Positions 18,393-29,947 of a DNA stretch of 64,000 nt are shown here, one piece after another; position 1 is the first letter of the stretch, and each line of letters starts with the position of its first letter. Both the position numbers and the translations under genes were made by a program. Below the pieces are notes generated by a model that saw only the letters and a program-made list of their open reading frames with translations, was not told where the DNA came from and did no database searches. Source of the DNA: Hymenobacter sp. BRD128 (GTDB lineage: Bacteria > Bacteroidota > Bacteroidia > Cytophagales > Hymenobacteraceae). The stretch lies in assembly GCF_013256625.1 (NCBI RefSeq), contig NZ_CP053908.1:1922001-1986000 (forward strand), given 5' to 3'.

Positions 18393-20645
18393 ATGCTTCG
18401 CTTTTTTCTATTTCTGCTGGCGCTGGCGTTTGGCTGGCCCGGCGCGCTGCGCGCCCAAAGCCTGCTGCTCATTCTGCGCGACTCCACTACCCGCGCGCCA
18501 CTCATCGGGGCGAGCGTAGGTGTGCCGGGCGGCAGCCTGGGCGGCACCACCGATGCGCAAGGCCTGGTGCGGCTAGCGCCCGCGCCGGCGGCGGGCGCAC
18601 GCCTGCGGGCCGAGGCGCTGGGCTACAAAGCGCGCTCACTGGCGGCCCCAGCGCCCGGCAGCGCGCCGCTCACGGTGCTGCTGACCCCTAGCGCGGCGGC
18701 CATTGAGGAAGTAGTAGTGACGGCCACGCGCACCAACTCGCGCATTGAGGACCAGCCCGAGCGCATCGAAGTGCTGGGCGAGGAGGAAATGCAGGAGGAG
18801 AATGGTATCAAGCCCGGCAACATTGCCAGCCTGCTCGGCGACATTGCGGGCACCCAGATTCAGCCCACCTCACCTACTACGGGCAATGCGGATTTGCGCA
18901 TTCAGGGCTTGCAGGGGCAGTACTCGCAGATTTTGCGCGATGGGCTGCCACTCTACGGCGGCTTTGCGGGCAGCTTCGGCATCTTGTCGGTGCCGCCGCT
19001 CGACCTGCGGCAGGTTGAATTATTAAAAGGCTCGAACTCGACGCTTTACGGGGGCGGCGCCATCGCGGGCCTGGTCAATCTGGTGAGCAAAACGCCCACG
19101 CTCGGCACGCCGCAATTTGCCGCGACGCTCAACCAGACAACGCTCCACGAAACCAACCTCAATGGCTTTGCCGCCCAGCGCGGCCAGCGCCTGGGCTATT
19201 CGCTGTTTGTGGGCCTCACCCGCCAGCAGGAAGTGGATGTGGACGGCGATGGCTTCGTGGACGTGCCCCGCGTGCGCAGCCTCACCGTGCACCCGCGGCT
19301 GTTTTACTACCCAAGCGCCCACAGCCAGTTGGCCGTGGGCTACACGGGCACCTTCGAGAGCCGGCGCGGGGGCCAGCAGCAAGCCGTGCGCGACGAGCCC
19401 GAGGTGCTGGGCGGCGCGGCGTATTTCGTGAATAACACCAGCCAGCGCCACACCCTGGATGCCGTGTATACCAACGACAGCGTGGGCACCGGCCGCCTCA
19501 CGCTCAAAGGCGCCGTCACGAATTTCGGGCGCGATGTCCTGACGAATACCGTCGCGTTTAAGGCTTATCAAACTACTTTTTATACCGAGGCCAGCTACCT
19601 GCACGCCGCTGGGCGCAGCAATACCCTGGTGGGCGGCTTGAATTTTAACGGGGAGCGCCTGCGCAACGCCGCCGGCCGCGCCACGCCCCTACTCAGTCCG
19701 TATGCTTACTATACGTTCGGAGCATTTGTGCAGGATAGCTGGCAGCCCGCGCCGCGCTTCAACCTCCAGGCCGGCCTGCGCTACGACCACCACAACCAGT
19801 ACGGTGGCTTCGTGCTGCCCCGCCTCTCGGCCTTGTATAAACTCACCGCTGCCCTCACCGCCCGCCTCAACGGCGGCCTGGGCTACCGCGTGCCGGTGCC
19901 CTACGTGAACAGCCTCGACGAGCGCGACTACCCGCAGGTGCAGCCCCTGGCCGGCCTCACCGCCGAAACCTCGCAGGGCCTGAACGGCGATTTGAACTAC
20001 CAGCACACCTTCGCCAATTTTGGGGACGAGGGCGAGCCGCTGGTGCTGAATATCAACCAGTCATTCTTCTACACCCGGCTGCAAAACCCGCTCATCCTGC
20101 CCGATGGCGGCCTAGTGGGCGGCCCCGGCGCGGGCGCTTACCAGCCCGGCAGCGGCCCGCTCGGCTGGCAAAATGCCGCCGCGCCGGTCACGACGCGGGG
20201 CCTCGAAACCTACGTGCGCCTGCGCGCCGACGAAACCGAGCTTTACCTGGGCTACGTCTTCACCAACGCCCGGCGCGACTACGACCCCGCGAACCCGCAC
20301 GTGGAGCTGGCCGCCCGCCACAAATTCGCGGCCGTGGCGCTCACCGATGTAAATGACCATTTTGGCGGCGGCCTGGAGGCGAGCTACACCGGCCAGCAGT
20401 ACCTGAGCGACGGCAGCACCACGCCCGGCTACCCCATCTTCGCGGCTCTGCTGCGCTACCACACCGGCCCCTGGACGCTGGTGCTCAACTGCGAAAACGT
20501 CTTTGACTACCGCCAAACGCGCCGCGAGCGCGTGGTGCTGCCCGTGGGCGGCAGCTACGCTAGCCCGCTCTTCCGCGAGCTGTGGGCGCCGGTAGAAGGC
20601 CGCGTAGTGAACCTGTCGCTCAACTGGAAATTTGAGGCTAAGTAA
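18393..20645 (+). CDS. TonB-dependent outer-membrane receptor
   Basis: A 750-residue receptor. It has a signal peptide (to about residue 21), a carboxypeptidase-regulatory-like extension ('APLIGASVGVPGGSLGGTTD'), a TonB box-like segment 'EEVVVTATRT', a plug domain ('RIQGLQGQYSQILRDGLP') and a beta-barrel that ends '...LNWKFEAK'. It is related to siderophore/heme or metal receptors. It lies next to a convergent AraC-type regulator, which could control it. The ATG at 18393 follows a TACTTTTTG box at 18329-18337. Confidence 0.93.
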   Translation: MLRFFLFLLALAFGWPGALRAQSLLLILRDSTTRAPLIGASVGVPGGSLGGTTDAQGLVRLAPAPAAGARLRAEALGYKARSLAAPAPGSAPLTVLLTPSAAAIEEVVVTATRTNSRIEDQPERIEVLGEEEMQEENGIKPGNIASLLGDIAGTQIQPTSPTTGNADLRIQGLQGQYSQILRDGLPLYGGFAGSFGILSVPPLDLRQVELLKGSNSTLYGGGAIAGLVNLVSKTPTLGTPQFAATLNQTTLHETNLNGFAAQRGQRLGYSLFVGLTRQQEVDVDGDGFVDVPRVRSLTVHPRLFYYPSAHSQLAVGYTGTFESRRGGQQQAVRDEPEVLGGAAYFVNNTSQRHTLDAVYTNDSVGTGRLTLKGAVTNFGRDVLTNTVAFKAYQTTFYTEASYLHAAGRSNTLVGGLNFNGERLRNAAGRATPLLSPYAYYTFGAFVQDSWQPAPRFNLQAGLRYDHHNQYGGFVLPRLSALYKLTAALTARLNGGLGYRVPVPYVNSLDERDYPQVQPLAGLTAETSQGLNGDLNYQHTFANFGDEGEPLVLNINQSFFYTRLQNPLILPDGGLVGGPGAGAYQPGSGPLGWQNAAAPVTTRGLETYVRLRADETELYLGYVFTNARRDYDPANPHVELAARHKFAAVALTDVNDHFGGGLEASYTGQQYLSDGSTTPGYPIFAALLRYHTGPWTLVLNCENVFDYRQTRRERVVLPVGGSYASPLFRELWAPVEGRVVNLSLNWKFEAK

Positions 20646-20659
20646 CCGCCAGCCAGCTT

Positions 20660-21592
20660 CTAATTAAGCTGGAAAGACCGCCGGAATTCCAGCGGCGAAA
20701 GGGTCGTCTTGGCTTTGAAAAACCGGCTAAAGGACTGCGAGTGCTCGAAACCGAGCGCGTAGGCCACCTCGCTCACCGACAGGCTACTGGAAGCCAACTG
20801 CTCTTTCGCCCGCTCGATGAGCTTGTCGTGGATGTGCTGCTGGGCGCTTTGGCCGGTGAGCGTACGCAGCATATCGCTCAGGTAGCTGGCCGACACGTGC
20901 AGGCGCTCGGCCAGGTACTGCACCGTCGGAATGCCGTGCTCGGGTAGGCGCTCGGGGCTAAAGCACTCGGCTAGCGTCGCTTCCAGGCGTTGCAGCAGGT
21001 CGCGGTGCACGGCTTTGCGCGTCAGAAACTGGCGCTTGTAAAAGCGGTTGGCGTAAGTCAGCAGCAAGTCGAGCTGGGCAATCACCACATCCTGGCTGAA
21101 CTCGTCGAGGCGGCTGGCTAGCTCCGCTTCCATCGTTCTAAACAGCGCCAGCAGCACCTCGCGCTCCGGCTCCGACACGTGCAGCGCCTCATTGGCCGAG
21201 TAGGTGAAGAAGCCGTACTGCCGGATTTTTTTGGCCAGCGGGTAGCTCGCCAGGAAATCGGGGTGAATGAGCAGGGTGACGTGGGCGCACGCTTCCCTGG
21301 CCTCGTGCTGCGGCGTGCCGCCCAGCAACTGGCCGGGAGCAGCAAACAGCAGGCCGCCCGCCTCAAAGTCGTAATACCCCTGGCCGTACCGGAGCTTACG
21401 GTTTTGCCTAGGCCAAAAGGAAACCTTGTAAAAGCCCAGCACGTGGGGCTGGGGCGGGCCGCTGCCCTGCGCGGGCGGCGGCGCATTGCGCACCAGGCTG
21501 ATAAGCGGGTGCATGGGCCCCGGCAAACCCAGGGCCCGGTGCGCCTCCGACAAGGAGGCAAACCGCAGCGGCGCTTTTTCTTGCTTTTTCAT
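20660..21592 (-). CDS. AraC-family transcriptional regulator
   Basis: A 310-residue regulator: an N-terminal cupin-like sensing part and a C-terminal double helix-turn-helix ('VSASYLSDMLRTLTGQSAQQ' and 'SVSEVAYALGFEHSQSFSRF', the classical AraC signature). This arrangement with a neighbouring short-chain dehydrogenase (21679-22530, just upstream on the same strand) is common in Bacteroidota and suggests the dehydrogenase is a target. A perfect 44-bp palindrome separates the two genes. Confidence 0.92.
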   Translation of the reverse strand: MKKQEKAPLRFASLSEAHRALGLPGPMHPLISLVRNAPPPAQGSGPPQPHVLGFYKVSFWPRQNRKLRYGQGYYDFEAGGLLFAAPGQLLGGTPQHEAREACAHVTLLIHPDFLASYPLAKKIRQYGFFTYSANEALHVSEPEREVLLALFRTMEAELASRLDEFSQDVVIAQLDLLLTYANRFYKRQFLTRKAVHRDLLQRLEATLAECFSPERLPEHGIPTVQYLAERLHVSASYLSDMLRTLTGQSAQQHIHDKLIERAKEQLASSSLSVSEVAYALGFEHSQSFSRFFKAKTTLSPLEFRRSFQLN

Positions 21593-21618
21593 GGCTTACA
21601 TGGCTTAAGTAAACCTTA

Positions 21619-21662
21619 CGCAACCAGGCGGCCGGTGCGCGCGCACCGGCCGCCTGGTTGCG
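21619..21662. repeat. Perfect 44-bp palindrome
   Basis: Two 22-base arms, the left beginning CGCAACCAGGCGGCCGGTGC, meet without a spacer at 21640/21641 and are perfectly complementary. It lies after the SDR stop and 26 bp before the AraC start, both on the minus strand. There is no T-tract, so it may be an operator or cruciform rather than a plain terminator. Confidence 0.9.
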
Positions 21663-21678
21663 GTATGGGCTAGCTGGC

Positions 21679-22530
21679 TTAGCCCTGGGCGGCCGTAGAA
21701 ACGGCGGCCCAGGCCTCCCAGGTGGCTAGCCGCTGGGCATAAACCGCGCGCACCTGGGGCAGGTTGTGGCTGCCCAGAAACAGCCGCAGGGGCGGCTGCT
21801 CGGCATCTACGACGGCAAACAGGGCGGCTGGAGTCGCGGCCGGGTTGCCCCGTTCCAGGCCCTGCAGGCCCGCGAAGAAGTTCTTCTTGAAATCGGTGTA
21901 CACTTCCAGGCCTTCTGCAAAGCGCAACGACTCCGGGCTGCCAAACTCGGTGGCGTAGGCGCCTGGCTCAATGATGGTTACCTTGATGCCAAACGGCGCT
22001 ATTTCGGTGGCTAGGCTCTCGTGAATGGCCTCGAAGGCCCACTTGGAGGAGGCATAGTACCCGATTACTGGCGGCGCCACGTGGCCCAGCGTGCTCGACA
22101 CGCCCAGAATATGGCCGTGGCCCTGCGCCCGCAGCAGCGGCAGCGCGGCCTGAATAACGGCAACCGTGCCGAACACATTGGTTTCGTATAGCGCCCGCAG
22201 GTCATCTAGGCTGGCTTCCTCAATGGTACCGACCAGGGAATAGCCAGCATTGTTGAGCACGATATCGAGCCGGCCGAAGTGCGCGTGGGCCTGCGCTACG
22301 GCCGCTTTCACCTGCTCGGGCTTGGTCACGTCCAGCTCCAGGGGCAGTACGCTGGCCCCGTATTTCTCCGTCAAATCGGCGATGCTAGCCAGTTGGCGCG
22401 CCGTAGCGGCCACTTTGTCGCCCCGTTGCAAGGCAGCTTCCGTCCAGGTGCGGCCAAAGCCGCGCGAAGCGCCCGTGATAAACCAGATTTTGAGGCTAGC
22501 GCCCCCAGCGGTGAGTGATTGCGGCGTCAT
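21679..22530 (-). CDS. Short-chain dehydrogenase/reductase (SDR)
   Basis: A 283-residue classical SDR. It has the cofactor motif 'TGASRGFG', 'NNAGYS', the catalytic 'YYASSKWA' (YxxxK) and a Ser before it in 'GVSSTLGH'. The start at 22530 ('MTPQSLTAGG') avoids an upstream extension with no family resemblance. It lies directly upstream of an AraC regulator. The substrate is unknown. Confidence 0.92.
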   Translation of the reverse strand: MTPQSLTAGGASLKIWFITGASRGFGRTWTEAALQRGDKVAATARQLASIADLTEKYGASVLPLELDVTKPEQVKAAVAQAHAHFGRLDIVLNNAGYSLVGTIEEASLDDLRALYETNVFGTVAVIQAALPLLRAQGHGHILGVSSTLGHVAPPVIGYYASSKWAFEAIHESLATEIAPFGIKVTIIEPGAYATEFGSPESLRFAEGLEVYTDFKKNFFAGLQGLERGNPAATPAALFAVVDAEQPPLRLFLGSHNLPQVRAVYAQRLATWEAWAAVSTAAQG

Positions 22531-22663
22531 GCGGGTTGAATGCGTTAAATTAATAAACACCACAAAGGTCCCGCCCGGCGCAGGGCCCTGCCGTAACCGG
22601 ATTGCGGAAGTTTGTAGCTTAATCGCGGCAGCGCCTCCGCATTTCGCCAGCAAGTAACCCAGC

Positions 22664-23428
22664 CTACGAAACCCCGGCTATCTGCTGGCGCAATACTGCG
22701 TCCAGCGCGTCCCCCAGGCCCGTCGGGCGCGCGCTGGGTAATGCCTCCCGCGCCGCCTGCCCGGCCGCGTACTCTTCTACCAGAAAGGCAACCAGCTCGG
22801 CAGGTCGGGCCACCACGGTTTTCTCATTGGAATGAGCCTTTTGCACCAGCAGCTCCTCCACAACACCGTGCAAATCCGATGGCAGCAGTGCCCGCAGCGG
22901 CGCAAACTCCATTGGCGGCAGCGCGTGGCGCTCGCGTATCCAGCGAGCGGCCAGGGCCGCGCGCAGGGCGTAAAACAGGCGTTTCAGGCGCACTTCTCCG
23001 CCAATTAGGTCTTCCTCCACCCCGCGCCGCAGCTGGCCCAGGTAGTGGTGCAGGCCGGCTTTCAGGTTGAAGGCTAGCGGCAGCAGCGGGGCTAGCCGGG
23101 CCCGAAAACCGGGCGCCTCGTGGTAGACGATGGGCGACTGCAGCCACTCGAAGAGGGCCGCGTTGGAGCCGCGCAGCAGGCGCAGGGTTTTGCGCAGCTC
23201 CCAGCCGGCCAGGTCTAGCTCCTCATCGACCGGAAAGTTGAGTGTGTCGGGGCCTTCATCGAGGCGCAGATACCAGTCGGCGGGGTGGCAGTAGAGAAAG
23301 CGCACATCGTAGTCGGAGTCGGGCGAGGGGAAGCCCCAGGCCCGGCTACCCGACTCGCAGGCGTAGAGAATGCGGATGCCGCGCTCAGCTTCGAGAGCGG
23401 CCAGCGCGGCGGCGATGCGGGTCGTCAT
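22664..23428 (-). CDS. Predicted nucleotidyltransferase (second, shorter YcgL-like copy)
   Basis: A 254-residue protein starting with a pol-beta-type nucleotidyltransferase core: 'ESGSRAWGFPSPDSDYDVRF' has the GS...DxD catalytic residues. The remainder is helical, with several basic patches. It is similar in design to the protein at 17185-18261 but shorter and clearly diverged. Its substrate is unknown. It diverges from katG, with a 365-bp spacer. Confidence 0.85.
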   Translation of the reverse strand: MTTRIAAALAALEAERGIRILYACESGSRAWGFPSPDSDYDVRFLYCHPADWYLRLDEGPDTLNFPVDEELDLAGWELRKTLRLLRGSNAALFEWLQSPIVYHEAPGFRARLAPLLPLAFNLKAGLHHYLGQLRRGVEEDLIGGEVRLKRLFYALRAALAARWIRERHALPPMEFAPLRALLPSDLHGVVEELLVQKAHSNEKTVVARPAELVAFLVEEYAAGQAAREALPSARPTGLGDALDAVLRQQIAGVS

Positions 23429-26061
<2,633 letters not shown>

Positions 26062-26097
26062 GCGTAGGCTAGCGGGCAGTTTCTTGCTGGCTAGATT

Positions 26098-26135
26098 ATA
26101 AAAAACGCCGCCCTGGCAACGGGGCGGCGTTTTTT
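26098..26135 (+). terminator. katG terminator
   Basis: AAAAAACGCCGCCCTGGC pairs with GGGGCGGCGTTTTTT around a short loop. The T-tract ends one base before the ATG of the disrupted small gene. Confidence 0.9.
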
Positions 26136-26167
26136 ATGCAGCTATCGCTAGCTTTGGTCGTGTTTGC

Positions 26168-26188
26168 ACTAGGTTGTACGGACAATTA
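26168..26188 (+). repeat. Left terminal inverted repeat of the IS
   Basis: ACTAGGTTGTACGGACAATT(A); matches the right end (26958-26978) at 20 of 21 positions when reversed. The first bases include the CTAG target. Confidence 0.9.
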
Positions 26189-26974
26189 TCTTTGCGTTCG
26201 TGAGCAATCTGGATGAAATCAGTGACCGTGCTTGGACCGCTTTGGCCCCACATTTATCGGGCAAAGCGGGCGACGTGGGCCGAACAGGCGTCGATAACCG
26301 ACTCTTTCTCAACGCCGTGTTCTGGGTGGCGCGCCACGGCTGCGCCTGGCGTGCACTGCCGGCCCGCTTTGGCAAACACGACACGTTGCGCAAACGCAGC
26401 CGGCGCTGGGCCCAAAAAGGCATTTGGCAACGCTTGTTCGAAGCCGTGCAGGAACCAGACCTGGATTGGGTGATGCTTGATTCGACCGTGGTGCGGGCCC
26501 ACGCGCAGGCGGCGGGCAGCCGAAAAAAAGCCGCGTCGGCGACGAAGCCCTCGGCCGCAGCCGCGGCGGGCTGACGACCAAAATCCACGCCCTCGTCGAC
26601 GCGCTGGGTAACCCGTTGCGCGTGGTGCTCGGTCCCGGCCAGCAAGCCGATTGTCGACGCGTAGCGGAACTGCTGCCGGCCGCTGAGGGTACCAGCAACG
26701 TGCTGGCAGACAAAGCCTACGATACGGACGCCGTACTCGCCAGCGTGGCCGCCCTCGGTGCCCAAGCGGTGATTCCCAGCAAAAAGAACCGCCTCGTCCA
26801 ACGCGTGATTGACCGAAATCTGTACCGCGACCGCAACAAAGTCGAGCGCTTTTTTAGTCGCCTCAAGCAGTTTCGCCGGCTGGCCACGCGCTATGATAAA
26901 ACGGCCAGCAGCTTCTTAGGAATGGTGCATTTCATCTCAGCACTCTTGTGGCTTCGCTAATTGTCCGTGCAACC
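26172..26974 (+). mobile_element. IS5-family insertion sequence (IS427-like), about 0.8 kb
   Basis: An intact-looking element of about 803 bp. Terminal inverted repeats of 17-21 bp bound a DDE transposase in two overlapping frames. It is flanked by CTAG on both sides (26169-26172 and 26974-26977), so the duplication is either TA or CTAG, as usual for this family. It sits inside a small membrane-protein gene downstream of katG. A -7 box TATCTTTG (26187-26194) inside the left end is properly spaced (20 bases) from a TTTG at 26163-26166 in the flanking DNA. Confidence 0.93.
26200..26960 (+). CDS. IS5-family DDE transposase, made by -1 frameshifting
   Basis: The first frame starts at GTG 26200 (124 residues, 'DRAWTALAPHLSG') and holds the first catalytic Asp ('MLDSTVVRAH'). 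The second frame continues with 'GRSRGGLTTKIHALVD', the second Asp ('LADKAYDTD') and Glu ('RDRNKVERFFSRLKQF'). The link is the slippery heptamer A_AAA_AAA at 26523-26529 read as Lys-Lys; a -1 slip gives 'SRKKSRVGDEALGRSRGG', the normal family sequence. Programmed frameshifting at such a site is established for IS5/IS427 relatives. The fused enzyme is about 253 residues and looks complete. Confidence 0.9.
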
Positions 26975-26978
26975 TAGT
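26958..26978 (-). repeat. Right terminal inverted repeat of the IS
   Basis: Reads ACTAGGTTGCACGGACAATT(A) on the minus strand, differing from the left end at one position. Confidence 0.9.
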
Positions 26979-27222
26979 TCTTTTTCTATTCTTTAGCATT
27001 GTTCTTGCTGCTACGTTAGCGTTTAAAGCATTAGTTGCTCGCCACATTGGCAATGATGTAATGCGCATCGTAGCGATAGGCTTATTCTTTATCGCAGTGC
27101 TAATTGGAGGAGCTTGGGTGAGTATGAATTAACTCTTCGCGGCTATTTTTTACACTCCGACCACGACGCACGCTAGTAACGGCAGCTATTATTTCACCCA
27201 GCAAGAATACGGTTTTGTTACG

Positions 27223-27483
27223 ATGACGTCGAGCGGCTACAACCTGACGTTTTACCGGCAACGGCCATTCTGGCTTGACCAAGAAATAGGCAAGGTGCAA
27301 CTGGAGTGCGCAGGCAGTGAAGCTGTGCAAGCCACGCTTGCGCCAGCGCGCAACGGCTACTTCCGGCTGCGCATCGCCGCCGATAACCAAGAGCGGTTAG
27401 ACACGACCCTCAGGTCTGGGGTGTTATTTAATTTTCGGCGCACCTTTGAGAATCATACCCTTGACTTTTCCAAGCGTCACTAG
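27223..27483 (+). CDS. Hypothetical protein, possibly the tail of the disrupted gene
   Basis: An 86-residue frame from ATG 27223, rich in aromatic and Arg residues ('GYNLTFYRQRPFWLDQEIG'), predicted as beta-rich and soluble. No family was recognised. The same frame is open upstream from 27133 without a start codon, directly after the TAA that ends the IS-disrupted membrane-protein frame. It could therefore be an independent small gene, or the periplasmic domain of one larger gene that lost its frame to a nonsense change. It ends 8 bp before the TMEM175 gene. Confidence 0.5.
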   Translation: MTSSGYNLTFYRQRPFWLDQEIGKVQLECAGSEAVQATLAPARNGYFRLRIAADNQERLDTTLRSGVLFNFRRTFENHTLDFSKRH

Positions 27484-27491
27484 CTCACCCC

Positions 27492-28082
27492 ATGCACAAA
27501 ACCCGCCTCGAAGCGTTTAGCGACGGTGTGCTCGCCATTATCCTCACCATTATGGTGCTGGAGTTGAAGGTGCCGCACGGCGACAACCTGGCGGCGCTGC
27601 GGCCGCTGCTGCCCGTGTTTCTGAGCTACGTGCTGAGCTTTGTGTACGTCGGCATTTACTGGAATAATCACCACCACCTACTCAGCAGCGCCCGGCAAAT
27701 TAGTGGGGGCGTGCTGTGGGCCAACCTACACCTACTGTTCTGGCTGTCGCTCACGCCGTTTGCCACCGGCTGGATGGGCGAAAATCACTTTGCCCCGGCC
27801 ACGCTGGCCGTGTATGGCGGGGTGCTGCTAGGGTCGGCCATCGCGTATTTTGTGCTGCAAAACTGCCTTATCGCCGTTAATGGCGGCCCCGCCTCGCCGC
27901 TGGCCCACGCCGTGGGGCACGACTGGAAAGGCAAGCTTTCGCCGGTACTTTACCTGGTGGGCATCGTGAGCAGCTTCTGGCTGCCGTGGCTGGCGGGCGC
28001 GGCCTACGTGGGCGTGGCGCTGCTCTGGCTGGTGCCCGACCCACGTATTGAGCGCACATTAGCGCGGGAAAAACCAGAATAG
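27492..28082 (+). CDS. TMEM175-family potassium channel-like membrane protein (DUF1211)
   Basis: A 196-residue integral membrane protein with six predicted helices. The first helix carries the family signature 'RLEAFSDGVLAIILTIMVLELK' (RxxxFSDG). Bacterial TMEM175 proteins form tetrameric K+-conducting channels that lack the usual selectivity filter. The length fits the bacterial single-repeat type. It starts 8 bp after the preceding small frame and may be co-transcribed with it. Confidence 0.93.
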   Translation: MHKTRLEAFSDGVLAIILTIMVLELKVPHGDNLAALRPLLPVFLSYVLSFVYVGIYWNNHHHLLSSARQISGGVLWANLHLLFWLSLTPFATGWMGENHFAPATLAVYGGVLLGSAIAYFVLQNCLIAVNGGPASPLAHAVGHDWKGKLSPVLYLVGIVSSFWLPWLAGAAYVGVALLWLVPDPRIERTLAREKPE

Positions 28083-28162
28083 GCGCGGTGCAGCGTGACG
28101 TGGCTAGCAGTACCTTGGGGCACCGTTAGCGCCCTGGGTTGGGCGCGGCGCTTATTACTCGC

Positions 28163-29889
28163 ATGTCTTTGATTTATCGCGCCGCCGGCGCTATTAGCCT
28201 GTTGGGTTTGGCGCTGGCCGGCTGCCAGTCGGCCAAGCCCACCGCTACCCTAGCCACTGCGCCGCCCCCCCGGCCGCGGCCCCTACCCCCCCTGCACCGG
28301 CCGATGCCATCACGGCGGCCGATATCAGCGGCTATCTGCAAGCCGTATCGTCGGATGAGATGCTAGGCCGCAAGCCATTTACGGCGGGCGAGGAGCGCGT
28401 TACTGACTACTTGGCGGCGCAGTTTAAAACGCTAGGATTGTTACCAGTACCCGAGAGCCTTGATAGCAATATTCTTCGGGAGCAGGTTAAAGTCAGCTAT
28501 TTCCAGCCGGTGCCGATGGTGGAAATCAGCGTCAACCCCGCGACTACCATGCAGATTTTAGGCAAAGGCCAAAAGCTGAGCCTGAATTATAAAGCCGACT
28601 ACGTGGTATTCAGCCAGCGCGAGCAGCCCACGGTTGCGGTGCAAAACTCGCCGTTGGTATTTGCCGGCTACGGCGTGGTGGCGCCCGAATACGGCTGGGA
28701 CGACTACGCCGGCCTCGACGTGAAGGGCAAAACCGTGGTGGTGCTCGTGAACGACCCCGGCAACGCCGGCCAGGACACCACGATGTTCAAGGGCAAGGCC
28801 ATGACCTATTACGGCCGCTGGACCTACAAATACCAGGAAGCCGCCCGCCACGGCGCCGCCGGCCTGCTCATCGTGCACGACACCCAACCGGCCGCCTACC
28901 CCTGGAGCGTGGTGCTCAGCGGCGCGCTCGGTCCCAAGCTGCGCCCCCAAACCGCCGACCACGGCGCCAGCAAGTGCGCCCTCGAAGGCTGGCTGACCTT
29001 GGACGCGGCCAAACGCCTCTTCGCCGCCGCCGGCCAGAACTACGACGCCCTCTACGCCGCCGCCAACCGGCGCGGCTTTCGCGCCCGCCCGCTAGGCCTC
29101 ACCCTCAGCACCAGCCTGCGGCAGAAGCTGCGCAGCCAGACTTCCAAAAACGTGCTGGCCGTGCTGCCCGGCACTACCAATGCCGGCGAGTACGTCATTT
29201 ACTCGGCGCACTGGGACCACTTCGGCGTGGGCAAAGTCATTGCCGGCGACTCTATTTACAACGGCGCCGTAGACGATGGCACCGGGCTAGCCGCGCTGCT
29301 CAGCATCGCCAAGGCGTTTAAAAACGCGCCTGAAAAGCCGGCCCGCAGCATCGTTTTCCTGGCCGTAACGGGCGAAGAGCAGGGCTTACTAGGGTCAAAT
29401 TATTATGCCCAGCACCCAGCCTTTCCGCTGGCTAAGACCGTGGCCGACCTCAACATGGATATGCTCTGGCCCTACGGCCGCATGAAGGACCTCACCGTTA
29501 TCGGCTACGGGCAGTCGGAACTGGAAGACTACGCCCGTGCCGCCGCCCGCGAGCAGGACCGCTACCTGCTGCCCGACCAGACGCCCGAAACCGGCATGTT
29601 TTACCGCTCCGACCACTTCAGCTTTGCCCACGTGGGCGTGCCCTCGCTCTACGCCAGCGGCGGCTTCGAAAGCCGCAGCCAGGGCAAGGAATACATTGCC
29701 GAAAAGCGCCGGGCCTATACCACCACTATGTACCACAAGCCCGCCGACCAATTTGACCCTGGCTGGGACCTCAGCGGTGTGGCCCAGGATGCACAGCTGT
29801 ATTTCCGCGTGGGCCAGCGGCTAGCTGGCGAAACCACGTTTCCTCAGTGGCGTGCCGGCTCGGAATTTAAATCGGCGCGCTCGAAATAA
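28163..29889 (+). pseudogene. M28-family zinc peptidase lipoprotein, frame broken in a C7 run
   Basis: The N-terminus is a lipoprotein signal ('LLGLALAGC'), followed by an Ala/Pro linker. The catalytic part has the M28 zinc motifs 'SAHWDHFG', 'GAVDDGTG' and 'TGEEQGLLGS' and a protease-associated insert, so it should be a periplasmic aminopeptidase. The lipoprotein frame and the main frame differ by one base; the switch lies at the C7 run 28265-28271, and an eighth C restores a 575-residue protein. The catalytic region itself is intact from 28360. A poly-C tract in the linker could allow phase variation, but the same lesion type occurs in four other genes. Confidence 0.85.
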
Positions 29890-29947
29890 TTACGGCATCC
29901 CACTCAAAATTAACTAAGCAGCCTCCTTATCTTTCCTATTCCCACCC

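Larger units (their letters stand above)
26136..27132 (+). pseudogene. Small two-helix membrane protein gene split by the IS element
   Basis: Removing the IS and one copy of its CTAG flank joins ATG at 26136 (12 codons, 'MQLSLALVVFAL') to 26978-27132 in the same frame without any other change. The rebuilt product is 63 residues with two hydrophobic helices ('VLFLFFSIVLAATLAF' and 'IVAIGLFFIAVLIGGAW'). The reading frame continues open after the TAA at 27130 into the frame of the next gene, so the original protein may have been longer. No family was recognised. The exact in-frame repair argues that the gene was functional until the insertion. Confidence 0.72.
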
